Positions 44,203 to 56,048 of a stretch of 64,000 nucleotides of DNA are shown one piece after another. Location: NCBI GenBank assembly GCA_963920705.1, contig CAWUCO010000284.1:949222-1013221 (forward strand). The letters are read 5' to 3'. A model generated the notes under the pieces. It ran no database searches and was not told where the DNA came from. It saw only the letters and a list, made by a program, of their open reading frames with translations. Within the stretch, counting starts at the first letter, position 1, and the number at the start of each line of letters is the position of its first letter. Both the position numbers and the translations under genes were made by a program. This stretch comes from Odiellus spinosus (lineage: Eukaryota > Arthropoda > Arachnida > Opiliones > Phalangiidae).

Positions 44203-46365
44203 CTAATTTTCACCTACATCCAGATTAACGTTTCGATAACATGCTTCAGAATTTTTAGATTTTTTGGTGCTTGATTTAATTAACACAGCGCGTCTGGCAC
44301 TACAGTAGTTCACACTTGAGAGTTTACTAGCTGTTATATACTTCATCTGACTGAAAAGCGTTTCCACAGCTGAACCATTTATCCTTACAGGATACACGAA
44401 TCTATTAGGATGACGCGCAGTGAAATCTTTAACATAATCAATGAATCCATAAATGCTTATTCTTAGCAACTCGAAAGTTTGCCATGCGAGGAACTTGCTA
44501 TTATTTGTCATTTTTTCATCATCATTCAGTCTCTCTGCAGCCCATTCTTCAAAATATTTTAACCCATTTAACATCGATTTTATAGGAGGTGAATGTAGGC
44601 CATACACTCTTTCTCCTGAAAGCAATCCATTTTCAAATATATCATGGCAACCTTTTAAATAGTTATAACAAGCCATGACATTGGCTTTATCCGCAGGCTC
44701 ATCTTCATACATTGGGTTAGCGTAGTTAAACAGCTCCCCTAAAACTTCCATTTGCTGCATTATTTTTGCAGGAAAAACATTATGTTTAGTCCAAGCATCA
44801 CGCTCTATATGCGATTGTTGTAGGCCCTTCACTTGGACCAACTCGTCGTTGTCCCTCCTGTCATCCTCGCGTTTTTTCATGTCAGTTATTTGTTTCCAGC
44901 CAAACCGCAAATCATGTTTTGTAAAGTCTCTAGTCTCATTAGTTTGTGAATGATGCAACGCATTAATCATGTTTTTGAGTTGATGACTAGGGCATACCAT
45001 CCAATAAATTGATCCTCCTGCTACATGATAGTTTGGTACTTTTGTGCTCAACTGAAAACTTACAGAACCATCTTCCCTTAAAGAAGGTTCAACAGCTTTG
45101 CTAATGCCTAAACTCTGTCTTAAAGCTGACATATTGCTGCTACCTCCATCGCAAACAATTACTCCAGTTTCAAACCCCTCTGAATGGAAAGCAAATATAG
45201 TTTTCAACAATGTACTAGAAATAGCTGCGTGGGTTACTGCCTTAGAAAACATGAAATAGGGACCAATCACATCAAAGTTCATTGTGGTGCATCGCCAAAG
45301 ATATTGTAAAGCATACTCTGCCTCCAGTATTTCTGAAACCTTTTGAACCTTGAATAAATCGGACAAAGATGCGTTTTCATCATCATCCATTGCTGTTCCA
45401 ATATATTCCCCATTCCTTGAGTTCCAAATCATTTTACCGATGATTTTGACTTCGTCGAATATAAGAGCTCCTTCTTTTGGTGGACTGTTCAGTTCAGGAT
45501 GGATTTTTGAATATTCAACAAACCTTGAAGACTCATTTCTAAGATGAACGATGTCAATTCCAGATTTACTGGAAATTTCTCGAATTTTTCTTTGTAAAGT
45601 ATGACAACTTGGTAGTTTTAAGATATCGAAAGAGCGTAACTTTTCGTAAGCTGCGGGTGAGCAAGCATAAATGGCTTTGCAAAGCCTATAGGTGAGGGGA
45701 CTCCATCTATTGCCATTGGACCCATTGATACACTTTTCTTGATCTTTAAGAAATTCATTTTTAGCTGGTGCTTTACTGTTTGTCTCCCAAGCCTTTTTCA
45801 GCGCCAATCCGATAAGTTTGTTCTTCTTCATAGCTTGTTGGAAAATTTCTTGCAATTCTTTCTGCCCATTTAAATTTATTTCTTCAACAACGTCTCTCAT
45901 TTGTTTATCTTGAACGTCGGATAGTTCCAGACTTGTCTCCATCAATTTCTTTTCTAGTTGTTTTATTTTTTGGTTTAACGAAGATCTATTTCGTTTTGAA
46001 TTAAGATGTCGAGTGCGTTTAGATATTGGAGTTAAAACACTTATTCTACATCTGGATTGAACTGATTGTCTCTTCAATTTTGTTTTAGGGGTCACTTGAT
46101 CTTTCTTTTTCTTGCAATCCCCCAGATACCTGAAATAGCAAAGCAGTTGGTAGTAGATAGATGGTAGTCAATTTCGATTTAGTAAATATACCTTTTTAAA
46201 CTTCGGCAACTGGAACACTGATAAATCTTGCCCTCAATCTTCTCTTTTAATGAGTTTGTCGGAGGTATAAACTACGCTAAACAGTTTACTGACTCAAAAC
46301 GTTCAGCAGGATACGAGACTTTCACAATGTTTTTGACATTTTCCTGACCAATACATTCTTCCTAT
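44203..46365 (-). CDS. P-type RNase H-like transposase of the two-gene element
   Basis: The main exon (46,129 to 44,203) encodes over 640 residues without interruption. Coiled-coil-like N-terminus (KIKQLEKKLMETSLELSDV); SPAAYEKLRSFDILKLPSC matches the region before the P-type core; GALIFDEVKIIGKM supplies the first acidic motif, VIVCDGGSSNMSAL the second, MVCPSHQLKNMINAL corresponds to FDxPHLLKN, and VRINGSAVETLFSQMK the Glu block. A 62-bp intron (46,130-46,191) leads up to KIYQCSSCRSLKR, a Cys pair that may form a zinc site with GDCKK. Further upstream in the same frame is a TAG near 46,277, so the true start exon is uncertain. Assignment to the P superfamily is from motif order. Confidence 0.75.
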
Positions 46366-46466
46366 GATTGAAATGGGTTTATTACATTACATTAATACTA
46401 TATTATGGTACACTATTAATTTGTGTATTACCCTAGAAATCCCAAGACAAAACACATATTTATCAC

Positions 46467-47254
46467 TTAATGTAGACTAGCTTCATTGACGACCTCGAAA
46501 TAAAGGAGTTCCTTTTCAAAATCGAAGAAATTTTGTTCCATAGTTTTCTTGAAAATGGTTATTATAGATAATTTCCCATCAGATGAAAACATTAAACGTC
46601 TTGGTGTTTCATATAAGTTTGAAATAACATTTAACAAACAATTGCCCAGTGAAACTTCCAGAAAATCCAAAATGCCATCATGGCTTTTCATAATCCTTGT
46701 ACAAATTCCAACTAAACAGTATTGAAACGAAATAGATTAAATATTTTTAATTATCTTTGACAGAGATTTCATTACAAATAGAAGTATTTTGGTCACAACT
46801 CACCTAGATGTTCATTTTCAATGAATGACTTCACAGCTATTAACGCTACAGGAAAATGAACTTTATCGATCATATCTAAAGAGAGTCCGAGTCTCTTAGA
46901 AGGCGAATCTTCATCAGTGACGCTTGTTTCTTTATCAATAAGTAATTTCCGCTTTATACTTTTGGTAAACTGATTAATTTCTTCCCATTTATCTGACGGC
47001 ACTGTACACCCGAATATCTGTGTTTGGGATTCCGCATTGACTCCCAAACTTCTGGAAATAGGTGCGCTTAATTTTGGATTTCCAATCCCATTTGAAATGA
47101 TGTTGTCACAGTCAGAAGTTTGAGTTTCTTTCGTTAAGCCTTGCTCATTTCCAAATGTTTGAACACCGACATCCGTCTTTAAGGCAAATGAAAAGTGGCA
47201 TTGTGTTTGTTTATTCTTCTGAGGCATTATGTGAGAGTCCATTCCCAGATGCAC
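46467..47254 (-). CDS. second minus-strand gene or first exons, unrecognised
   Basis: Exon 47,254-46,804 (from ATG near 47,246, MDSHIMPQKNKQ) contains DVGVQTFGNEQGL and SVTDEDSPSKRLGLSLDM. An intron 46,803-46,712 (92 bp, CTAG/GTGAGT and CTGTTTAG) joins in phase to an exon with MKSHDGILDFLEVSLGN and ends at TAA, 46,467. A minus-strand AATAAA follows at 46,383-46,378. It may be an accessory protein, or the N-terminal part of the transposase joined by alternative splicing. Confidence 0.55.
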
Positions 47255-47584
47255 GCCCAATATGCCTTGTCAAAGGCAGGAGACAATGGGACCCACACGA
47301 TATCAATTTATTAAATGCCCAATCTATTAATCCGGTAAAACAACACACACTACATTGACTATAAAATAGTCTCCAAGGACGCGATAAATTCTCGGATGAA
47401 CAATTTTTGAGACCTATTTTTCGAAAGCCTATTCACGCACAAATTTTGGCTATGCGGCTACATAATCCTCCGCTTAAAAGGGGGGTCGGCATATTTCTAG
47501 GGAGAGTGGGGGTAATGCATTATTTCAGGCCCGAGGCTAGAAGGCCAGTGCCACCCTTTTTACTCCTATCCCCTTTTGCTAATA

Positions 47585-49170
47585 CTAGTCTGAGGGATAA
47601 TAATATAGAGTTAGAGACTCGGACGCAGTCAGATTTAGCTCGAGAACGTACCAAAATCCTTCAGGATCGAGAACGTACCAAAATTCTTCAGGATCAAGAG
47701 TTATTGGAACGACAAACTGCCCAATTACTTAGAGAGAAGGCTATTATTGATCAGGAACAATTAGAAGGTCAACAACAATTGATACGGGAACAACGTACAC
47801 TTAACCAGGAGATTTTACAATTTGAAGAAAGAGTCCAGGATTATTTTAGGGATAGATATAAACAGTTGACATCAGTAGAAATAAATCCTACTACACCAAT
47901 TCTAATGGAAACTTCAAATGGGGTAGACCCTTCTAATGCACCTCTAAATGCTGAACCTGTACATGAACCTGAGGTTTTCCATCCGGTAACAAATATGAAT
48001 GGATTAGTACCCAGTACTATTCCTGCGGCAGTCACGGTATCTCCCGTAGTTTCTTCGGTAATTCCTCCGATAAGTCATTCTGTATCCCCTTTACCTGGAG
48101 TAATTTACGCGCAGGCTAACAGTTTACCAAAGACATCAGGAAATTTGGGGGTTGCTAGTAGCTTAGCACCGGTTACGTCATCAGGAACTTCTATGTTGGG
48201 AAGTTCAAATCCTCCCTTAAATATAACTGGTATTAATCCTTATTCCAGTCAAATTTCAAATAATCCTAATTTGGGTTCCCAAGTTATCTCTCCTAGTGTG
48301 CCGTTAGTGATACCTAGTCCTATACCATCTCCACCTGTAGGGGTTTTGAATGCTACTGGTGGTAATTTTCAACCAAAGACAGGAGCTCATTATGTTCTGA
48401 GTAAACATTTCCAAATGCCTGTATTTTCTGGTGAACCTAGTGATGACCCAAAGTTATTTATACAAAGGTTAGCGGAATATATACAATTTCATCAATTGAC
48501 CGAGGATACATTACACTTATTTTTACTCTTGGTGTTTTTGAAAAGTGCCCAGATATGGATTATGGACCTAATGTATAGGCATAATCGTCGAATAACCTGG
48601 CAAATCTTTCAAACCGAATTTGTGACGCAATTTTTATCAAGTGAGAGAGAGAGAGTACCCTACAAATGGCTTTATTTGGGGCTCAAGCTCAGGAGAATGA
48701 TGATGGGAATTTCGTCATAAAATAGTTAAATTGAATTGGTCTCTTCTGGAACCATTGGATTAGTACGTCTATTGGTTTCAAAAATGACATCGTCTGTTAA
48801 GAAATTACTTCCTAGGAATACATGTCAGATCTTAGCACAGTTTGATGGGGAAATTATGAGAATACAAAACGCAAATGATAATCAATCACCCCCTATGGGA
48901 ATGGTTAGTCAGGGAAGATATGTACCTAGCCAAAATATAGGAAGACCCGGAAATAATCCAAGTTCCCGGAGTAATTATATGAATCTGGTTAACACAGGGC
49001 GTAGAGCTACTGGTTCTTCAAATACTTTCAATCCAACATGTTATAGATGTCATATTGTGGGACATACTAGTCGAAATTGTCCAAACCCCCAAGCACCTAA
49101 TGCAAACCCTCAGGCTTCAGGTACCAATGTACAAAGTTTCCCTTCGGGAAACGAGGTACAAACTCCCTAA
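47585..49170 (+). pseudogene. gag: gag of the Ty3/gypsy element
   Basis: A Glu/Gln/Arg-rich coiled-coil start (ERTKILQDRERTKILQDQ, a short duplicated unit), a Pro/Ser/Val-rich middle, and a capsid-like part from about 48,409 (FQMPVFSGEPSDDPKLFIQ). The frame stops at 48,718; the next frame (48,736-49,170) carries a CCHC zinc knuckle CYRCHIVGHTSRNC at 49,039-49,080. The frame break between capsid and nucleocapsid makes the copy defective. Confidence 0.85.
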
Positions 49171-49187
49171 ATGGACCGCAGAGAGTT

Positions 49188-51917
49188 TTGAATGAACAGG
49201 GTCCTGCCATTAACTTAAATATGTATCAATCTCTAAACACATCTTTATTATTTGGGATCAGGTTATATATATGTAATGAGAATTGTACTGCATTTCTTCA
49301 TTCTGGCGCAGATCAATGTGCTATCTCGGACACTTTTATGAATGAACTAGGGGTGTCTAAACTAATGGAACCAAGGGTGACGCCAATTCATTTGGCAACT
49401 ACTGGTCAAGATAAATCGACATTGGGCATAATTGCTCTTGAAATAGATTTAGGACAAGAAATGGGGATTATTCCCGTACAGTTTCATGTGGTCCCAGGTT
49501 TAAGACATTCCGTAATTCTTGGAAATGACTTAATCCGGGATATGAGAGTATTTATGGATTACGAAACCAAAACATTTTCCTATTGTGCTTTTAGTCTACC
49601 ATTGGTTAGTTTGGAGTTAAATTCCCCTGGGACTCAGGTTGGACCTATAGAATCTCAACGTATAGATAGGGATCAATTGACTATTGGAGATGTTTTACAA
49701 ACTAAAAAGGATACTTTAATATCCCTATGTCAGGAATTTTATCCACTATTTACAGGGAAACCAGGGAGAACTCATTTAATTAAACACCATATTAGGCTCA
49801 AACCAAACACTATTCCGGTTAGTAAACAACCATATTCCCATAGTCCCTTTGTTAATGAAGAAATTGAGAAACTAATTCAGGACCTATTGCGCTCCGGAAT
49901 GATACGTCCTTCCGCATCCCCTACCATTATGGTAGATAAAAAAGATGCTAAAAAAGGTGATGGACGAGATCGGCGCATGTGTATACATCTTACCGCAGTT
50001 AATTCAGTGACCATCAATGACCCATTCCCTATACCCAAGATTGACGAAATTATAGATTCTATGGGTAAACCAAATTATATCATGAAATTAGATTTGAAAT
50101 CTGGATACTGGCAAATAGCCATGGCTCCCGTGATATTGAGAAAACGGCTTTTGTTACCCGGGATGGCAAGTATGAATGGCTGGTAATGCCATTTGGTTTG
50201 AAAAATGCACCCTCTAGTTTTATGCGGCTAATGAATAAAGTCCTGCGATACGCTAGACGTTATGGGGTAGGAGTTTATTTGGACGATATTATTATTGCTA
50301 GTCAAACCTGGGAAGATCATCTGGTGGCACTACGATACGTGTTTTCTCAATTAAAACATGCAGGATTGACACTAAATCTTAGCAAATGTCATTTTGGGGT
50401 ATCTCAGGTATCTGTTCTGGGATATGTTGTTAGCAAACAGGGGTACAAATTGATCCAGACAAAGTTAAAGCCATTATAGATTTTCCTCGCCCACGCACAA
50501 TTAAACAAGTATCTTCATTTCTGGGTATGTGTGGATACCACTCTCGTTTTATTCCTCATCTGGCTAATTTGAAAGCGCCATTGAATAAATTAAAACAAAA
50601 ATATTATCGATGGCGTTGGGGAGAAGAAGAACATAATGCTTTTGAGGAAATAAAATATTTAATTGCTACAGCAGCAATGCTTCAGGTTCCTACTCCTGAT
50701 GGGAAGTTTATCATCACCACGGATGCTAGTGGTAAAGGGATAGGTGGAATTCTAACTCAGATCCAGGGTGATGAGGAAGTTACTCTGGCATATTTTAGCA
50801 AATTATTAGCCCCAGCTCAATTGAAATATAGTACTCCGGAGCAAGAGGCACTGGCTGTTATTGAAACTGTCCGTAAATTCCGTCATTATATAGAGGGAAG
50901 GGAGTTTGCTATACTCTCCGATCATCAGGCTTTATGTTGGTTACTCCAATTGAAAAATAAAAAGAGCAGGCTGATGAGGTGGGCCTTGGAACTACAGGAA
51001 TATATGCCGTTTGACATTTTGCATAAATCTGGGAAAGAAAATATAGTAGCAGATGCATTATCTAGGTGCCCCATGTCTGATCTTGGTACTGTAAGTCCTA
51101 AGATAGTTGAGGGGGACCATTCTGGGGATGTGACACCAATTAATTTGAATGTAATTGAATGTAATCCAGGTTTTAATGCAGGCCAGTTGGATTTTGTAAC
51201 ACTTAAAGAAATTAGGGAGGCCCAAAAGTCTGATCCTAAATGGGTTGATATCCGGTCTAAACTGGATAATAATGAAGCCTCAAGGGTATATGAAGTGAGA
51301 AATGATTTGCTTTATCGTAAATCAGAGGGTTTTCAGCCGGCAAAGGTTTTAATCCCATCTGGTATACTTCCTCGATTACTTCAAACTTATCATGATCACC
51401 CCCTATCCGGACACCGTGGTAGGAGCGCCACTTATATAAAAATCAGGGCTAAATATTACCATCCCCAACTATATACTTTGGTTAAGCAGTATGTACAGAA
51501 TTGTGAGGTCTGCCAACGCTATAAGAGTCGGAATACGAAGAAACCTGGGTATATGATACCTTCGTACAAAATTCATCCCGGAGATTTAGTGGGCATTGAT
51601 ATAATGGGCCCACTACCCTGTACTAAACATCAGAATAGGTTTCTGGTAGTTATAGTGGACTATTTCACTAAGTATACAGAAATATTTCCGGTTCGTAATA
51701 TTACGGCTCTTTATGTAAAATTCTGTTGCAATATATATCCCGGCATGGCACTATGACAGCAATATTATCTGATAATGACCCTCAATTTGTTTCCTCATTA
51801 TGGAAACAATTATGTCATAAATTAAAAATTAAAGTTAAATTCACCTCGCCATATCATCCTCAGGCCAATCTTACTGAACGTATTAACCGCATTTTAGGAG
51901 AAATCATGGCATATTAA
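49188..51917 (+). pseudogene. pol: pol of the Ty3/gypsy element (protease, RT, RNase H, integrase)
   Basis: The protease active-site triad reads HSG instead of DSG (FLHSGADQCAIS at about 49,293). Reverse transcriptase has KLDLKSGYWQIAM and the catalytic YLDD at 50,276-50,287. RNase H has TTDASGKGIGG and LSDHQALCWLL. Integrase has the HHCC finger (HDHPLSGHRG, NCEVCQRYK), LVGIDIMGPL and the DNDPQF and TERINR acidic blocks. Frame changes occur near 50,150-50,186, 50,480-50,527 and 51,745. The copy cannot make a complete polyprotein. Confidence 0.92.
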
Positions 51918-52486
51918 TGACTTAAAATTCTATATCAACACGGCTACTTTGGACACTCAGGAAAGAATGATTCCTCAAGTAGACCCAACTATAGTTATTC
52001 CCCCGGTATCAAACATTTGTATTACCCGCAAGTCGTGTTGACCTCATTACTAAGTATCTACCACAAGTAACCCCGGAACCTCAGTTAATCCTTCCTGCGG
52101 AACAAGGTTTAGAAATAGTACCGTTTGATAGTGAGCCTCTTCCTTTACAAGACAATAGCTCAGTTAGTATTATAATAGAAGAACCCTCTAGTGATAGTGA
52201 GGGTGAGGAGATACCCCGCTACCCATTACGTTCTCGGGTACGATTTACTCAACCCTTGGTAGTAGAGGAAATTCCACCACCGGAAATAGTTGATAACAAT
52301 GCCAGAATAACCCAGGAAGCAGACAAGGTGGAACCCACAGATCCGTTAATGTTACCATTCTCTTTTGGTTGGCATAGGGAAGCCATGGTATATTTAATTG
52401 AACATCCTTTTCCCCATCAAACCAAAGACTGCTTTACATTCAAACGCAAATTTATATATACTCCCCCCTGGGAAATATGTAGATAA
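51918..52486 (+). pseudogene. 3' extension of pol with an MBD-like start
   Basis: After integrase, an acidic/Pro-rich linker (EEPSSDSEGEEIPRYPLRSR) leads to LPFSFGWHREAMV at 52,353-52,391. The FGWxRE motif is how methyl-CpG-binding domains begin; the rest of the fold is replaced by unrelated sequence and the frame ends with TPPWEICR. The complementary second half of such a domain is found at 55,781-55,993. Confidence 0.5.
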
Positions 52487-52560
52487 TGACTTTAATACTT
52501 AATGCTTGACTAACGTTTAATTTAATCTAATAAATTAATAATACTCTACTCCTGTTCTAG

Positions 52561-55041
52561 TTGGAACCTACAAAATTGCTCTGTGCGGTACATTGTGTGT
52601 CTGAACCGCAACCATTATTTATCAAACTGGCGTCACCTAAGTGCATCGCTAGTATCCTTTCAGTTGGGCCATGCCCTTTAACAACGGCACGCGCCACGGA
52701 AGCCCATGCTGTTCTCCGAAGTCAATTCCACAAATGGATGCTATAAAACTATTCCGAGGATGGGCCAGAACTCTAGCCATAAAGTTTCGGGGAAAAACTC
52801 TTCGACTAACCGATGTCATCGTCATAGAATACAACGAACCTTTCGTGATGCTGAATCGCTCAGCTATCAGAGCAGGTGATCTGTTTTTTTGTCCATGCCA
52901 GGCTTGTGGTAGAAGGGGCAATCTAGTTTTAGAGGATCCTCATAGAGAAGAAGACCCGTCAGACGAAAACGACGTCCGTAACAAGATTTTCCCGGAGATT
53001 TTTGTACAAGTCCCTCTAAAAGGCAATCTAGAGCAAAAGAACCCAAGTCCTCCATAACACCAACCTCTACAGTACCAGCGACTACATCCGCAATCACCAG
53101 ATCGTTGAATGATGCCCTCCAGAGAATTTCCACAAAAATGGCTAACTGGAAAAACAGACGACCAACACCTATTTCAGACACCTACCTCTCTCATCAATCA
53201 TCCGCTATCTCTAAACCATCCCCGTCAGCCCAACAAAGCCTGGGAGGCTATTCTCTAAAAAAATCCAAAGCATTCGAATTCGGAGAGTTCGAATCATTCG
53301 CATCGCCTTCATTCGGGATTGGTACAAAAAAGCTTATTCTCTAACCCTTATTCGAATGGTGATTCGGATCCCTTCGAGCCCGAATCCGAATCATAGTGTA
53401 CGTCATTTTTATGTGGAGAAAGTAGGAGATCGCGAGGTATTATTTCTCTCTTATTGGTCAGAATTCGGGCGGGAATATTTAAAAATATTTAGATTTTTAA
53501 AATAATATTTTTGGGACATTATTCAACTCGATCAAATGTGTTTGATTTCTTGGGAAATTTAGCATTATTATATTGATCAAATTATGAATATGCCTCTTAG
53601 TTATTTTTATTTTTTAAATTTAATGAAACTGAGAGTGTAAACATTTTAAATTAAGGGTTAGTATAGGAATAATAATTCTTCGTTCAATAAACGATTAAAT
53701 AAAATGGTAATTTCAGACTAATGTAGTTTATATGGTTTTCATAAAACCATTGGTTTAAATAACCATTTTAATTTAAATTTAGATGGCAATAAAAATACCA
53801 ATCGTTGGTATTTATCTAGAAGAATCCTTTCATGAAATAAATTTGATACGTAATAAAACAATAATTCAGAGTAATGCTCCAAATCATAAGATTTAATATT
53901 AATTTAATTTAAATACGATCATCTAGCGTACTAGACTTTTAATTATTAGATTTAATATCAATCTAAAATAAATTCAAACATCTAGCGTTAAACTTTTATG
54001 TTATTTAATTTAAAATAAATGCAATCATCTACCGTTAAACTTAAAATGATTAGATTTAATTTAAAATAAATACAATCATTTAGCGAAAAGCGTATAATTA
54101 TTGACAAAAAAAAAATCGCCGGCAAGTTGGTATACGTTTACGCTTAAAATATTGGTAGCCGCCGGGGTCCAAATTCTCGAAGCTCCGTTAAAATTCGACG
54201 GTCAAATTGAAAAATTTTGGCAAGAGCCTCGGACCGTCGGACGGAGCCAGCGAATATCTCTAGACTAGACTCTACCAACCTTGGGACGGAGCCGGGTATT
54301 ATCAACCAAGGCCTAAAATCATTGACTCGTTAACCTTACCTATTCAACCGAAAAATCTAACATAAACGTAAATAGATGGGCCCCCACGCAATCGACACGT
54401 TTAAGATACAATTCTAATTACTTAATTGACCACGGGTAGTTTTTTATTGCCGCAAATTTGATTATTTTGATTTGTAGTTGATGAAACATGGCGGTTAAAT
54501 TTTACGTACAAACACCTTGAGACGAGGAGAAACGGGGCTGAAAGAAAGGGCGAAAACACTCAAAAAGAGAGGAAACTTGATTCGGACGGCTCTATCGGCC
54601 ACCGAATGGTTCGAATCAACCCGAACCGAATGATTCGCATTCGAGCCCTACAGAATACGCTTATTTGTATTTTTGGCCCAGACAACCCGAATTCCGAATG
54701 ATTCGAGCAGCTTTCGATCCGAATGAAGTTAGAGAATAGACTCCCTGGTACCCTACATTTCATTGGAAGAATTCCGTAACCTTCCAAGCTTAAATATTCC
54801 ATCTTCTGCGTCCGCAACACCTCCGCCCACAGACGCTCTACAACTAACTGAATTCACCAAACCATCTCCACCACGAGAAGCGGCGGCAGCGACAGGCTCC
54901 CCCTCAGACGCACTATTACCAACTCCAATAGGTATTACACCCATGTTTGACATTTTCGCTCCCGCGCCAGATTGGTGGACTGGAATTCGATGTTTCCGTT
55001 GCCAGGGACCCCACGCGAAAAGAGACTCATCTTCCCCCTAA
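52561..55041 (+). pseudogene. second gag-like gene, broken and interrupted
   Basis: Frames at 52,671-53,057 (DAIKLFRGWARTLAIKFRG, FFCPCQACGRRGN) and 53,105-53,243, then, after the inserted element, 54,744-55,041 (ALQLTEFTKPSPPREAA, ending GIRCFRCQGPHAKRD). The last block is a zinc knuckle that lost its final Cys. Removing the 1,500-bp insert and one CCTGG joins ..SAQQSL to VPYISLEEF in phase. Frame changes before that mark it as dead. A gag origin is inferred from the knuckle and the position. Confidence 0.5.
53239..54748. mobile_element. 1,500-bp element 53,244-54,743, duplication CCTGG
   Basis: CCTGG at 53,239-53,243 and 54,744-54,748 flanks ends GAGGCTATTCTCTAA and, inverted, GAGTCTATTCTCTAA. 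Sub-terminal parts on both sides are rich in TTCGAATCATTCG motifs in both orientations. The interior is AT-rich and non-coding, with a degenerate tandem repeat of about 57 bp (53,885-54,100; motif ACAATCATCTAGCGTTAAAC). Excision restores an open frame, supporting these exact borders. Confidence 0.82.
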
Positions 55042-55640
55042 TCCCTCATATTTCTAAGAGAAAGAATAGAAAAAAACCACTCATGCGTCGTTTTTTTTTC
55101 CTTGGGGAAAGGAGTGTAATGGATGGGAACAAATTCATCTTACCTCTTTTTTTTTTGCTAGGCCTACCTCACACTCTTTTTACTTCCCTTCCATTGCGCT
55201 CCTCGAACTTACTATCATTATATAAAACCCCCTTAACTTAATCTCTTTCAACTTAATTATAATCCTATCTTTAATTGTAGACAACTTAAATTTAATTGTA
55301 GCTCTTATTAATAGTAAACCCTTAAAATTTAACTGTAATTTATTCTAAAACTTAAGCAGACGACATAAATTACCCTCTCCAAAAACGGAAATACATATCT
55401 TTTTTTGTAACCCTTTTTTTGTCATCCGGTTTTTTTGTACGCGCATGCGCAAGCTACGTTCGCACGCTAATAAAAACGGAGAGTTTTAGTTCAAGGAGAG
55501 CGGAGAAAGGACTAGAGGAGGCCAGTTAGCCCAAATTTAATATTTTTGTACAAATGATAAATCATCAATAAAGTCATTAGATCACAATACATTCGCTTTC
55601 GAATTAATTATTAGACTGTTAACGACGTCATAAAGGATCC
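55042..55640. other. probable 3' untranslated/LTR-like sequence
   Basis: T-rich runs, then GCGCATGCGCAAGCTACG, AATAAAGTCATTAGATC near 55,568 (a poly(A) signal) and GAATTAATTATTAGACTG. This resembles the 3' end of a retroelement, but no second copy was found to prove an LTR. Confidence 0.35.
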
Positions 55641-55780
55641 TAAGAGAATGTCGTTAGTAACTTTGGTGAGTTTTTCTTTTTAGATACTATCTCCCTCTCA
55701 ACACGTCGTTCTAATCTATAACAAAGCCATCGGCATCCCGGCCCGGTATAACATCTCCCACGAATCTGTTATATTACTAG

Positions 55781-55993
55781 TACGACGCTGGCTTCCGTCG
55801 TACTCAGACATCCCGGATTGGTGATGTTTACTATTATACCCCGGGCCCAGTGGAGGGGAAATTAAGATCATATAAGGATATTGAATTCTATTTATCACAG
55901 CATCCGCTTCAGGCTAAGGATTTGTCTCGTGTTAATTTCTCTATGAATCCATCACCTATAGCATACCCTCCTTTAGAAACAGTTCGACATAAT
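55781..55993 (+). pseudogene. methyl-CpG-binding (MBD)-like fragment
   Basis: A 71-codon frame between TAG (55,778) and TAG (55,994). It reads AGFRRTQTSRIGDVYYYTP, then GPVEGKLRSYKDIEFYLSQH. MBD domains have the pattern GWxR..., DVYYxxPxGKKLRS, then a helix ending with YL, and this matches step by step, with Trp changed to Phe and the start in another frame. MBDs bind methylated CpG, so a mobile element might use one to target or read methylated chromatin; that is inference. Confidence 0.6.
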
Positions 55994-56048
55994 TAGTTTA
56001 AGAGTAGATATTACTACGGGTGTCTCCTTGGTTTTTATTTTTTATTAG

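Larger units (their letters stand above)
41945..47584. mobile_element. two-gene DNA transposon 41,950-47,579, duplication TAATA
   Basis: TAATA at 41,945-41,949 and 47,580-47,584 flanks a 5,630-bp unit with 28-bp perfect inverted ends (GCAAAAGGGGATAGGAGTAA then AAAGGGTG). Inside, a plus-strand gene (42,205-43,765) and minus-strand genes (47,254-46,467 and about 46,365-44,203) converge. The minus-strand protein has P-type RNase H-like motifs. Canonical P elements duplicate 8 bp, so a 5-bp duplication and these ends do not match that family, and I could not assign a known superfamily. Confidence 0.85.
47585..52490 (+). mobile_element. Ty3/gypsy retrotransposon, decayed
   Basis: Gag, zinc knuckle, protease, reverse transcriptase, RNase H and integrase occur in the Ty3/gypsy order, with several frame changes. 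The two-gene transposon sits in its 5' region. No LTRs could be assigned: none is visible between 41,523 and 41,944, and the 3' side after 52,490 runs into other sequence. The protein ends with an unusual domain fragment described below. Confidence 0.88.

Noticed and set aside
47155-47358. Plus-strand frame at the right end of the two-gene element
   Set aside because: It is antisense to the spliced minus-strand gene and has no domain; treated as a shadow.
49293-49310. Loss of the gypsy protease Asp (HSG) as a new enzyme type
   Set aside because: The whole element is decayed with several frame changes, so a simple mutation is the better explanation.
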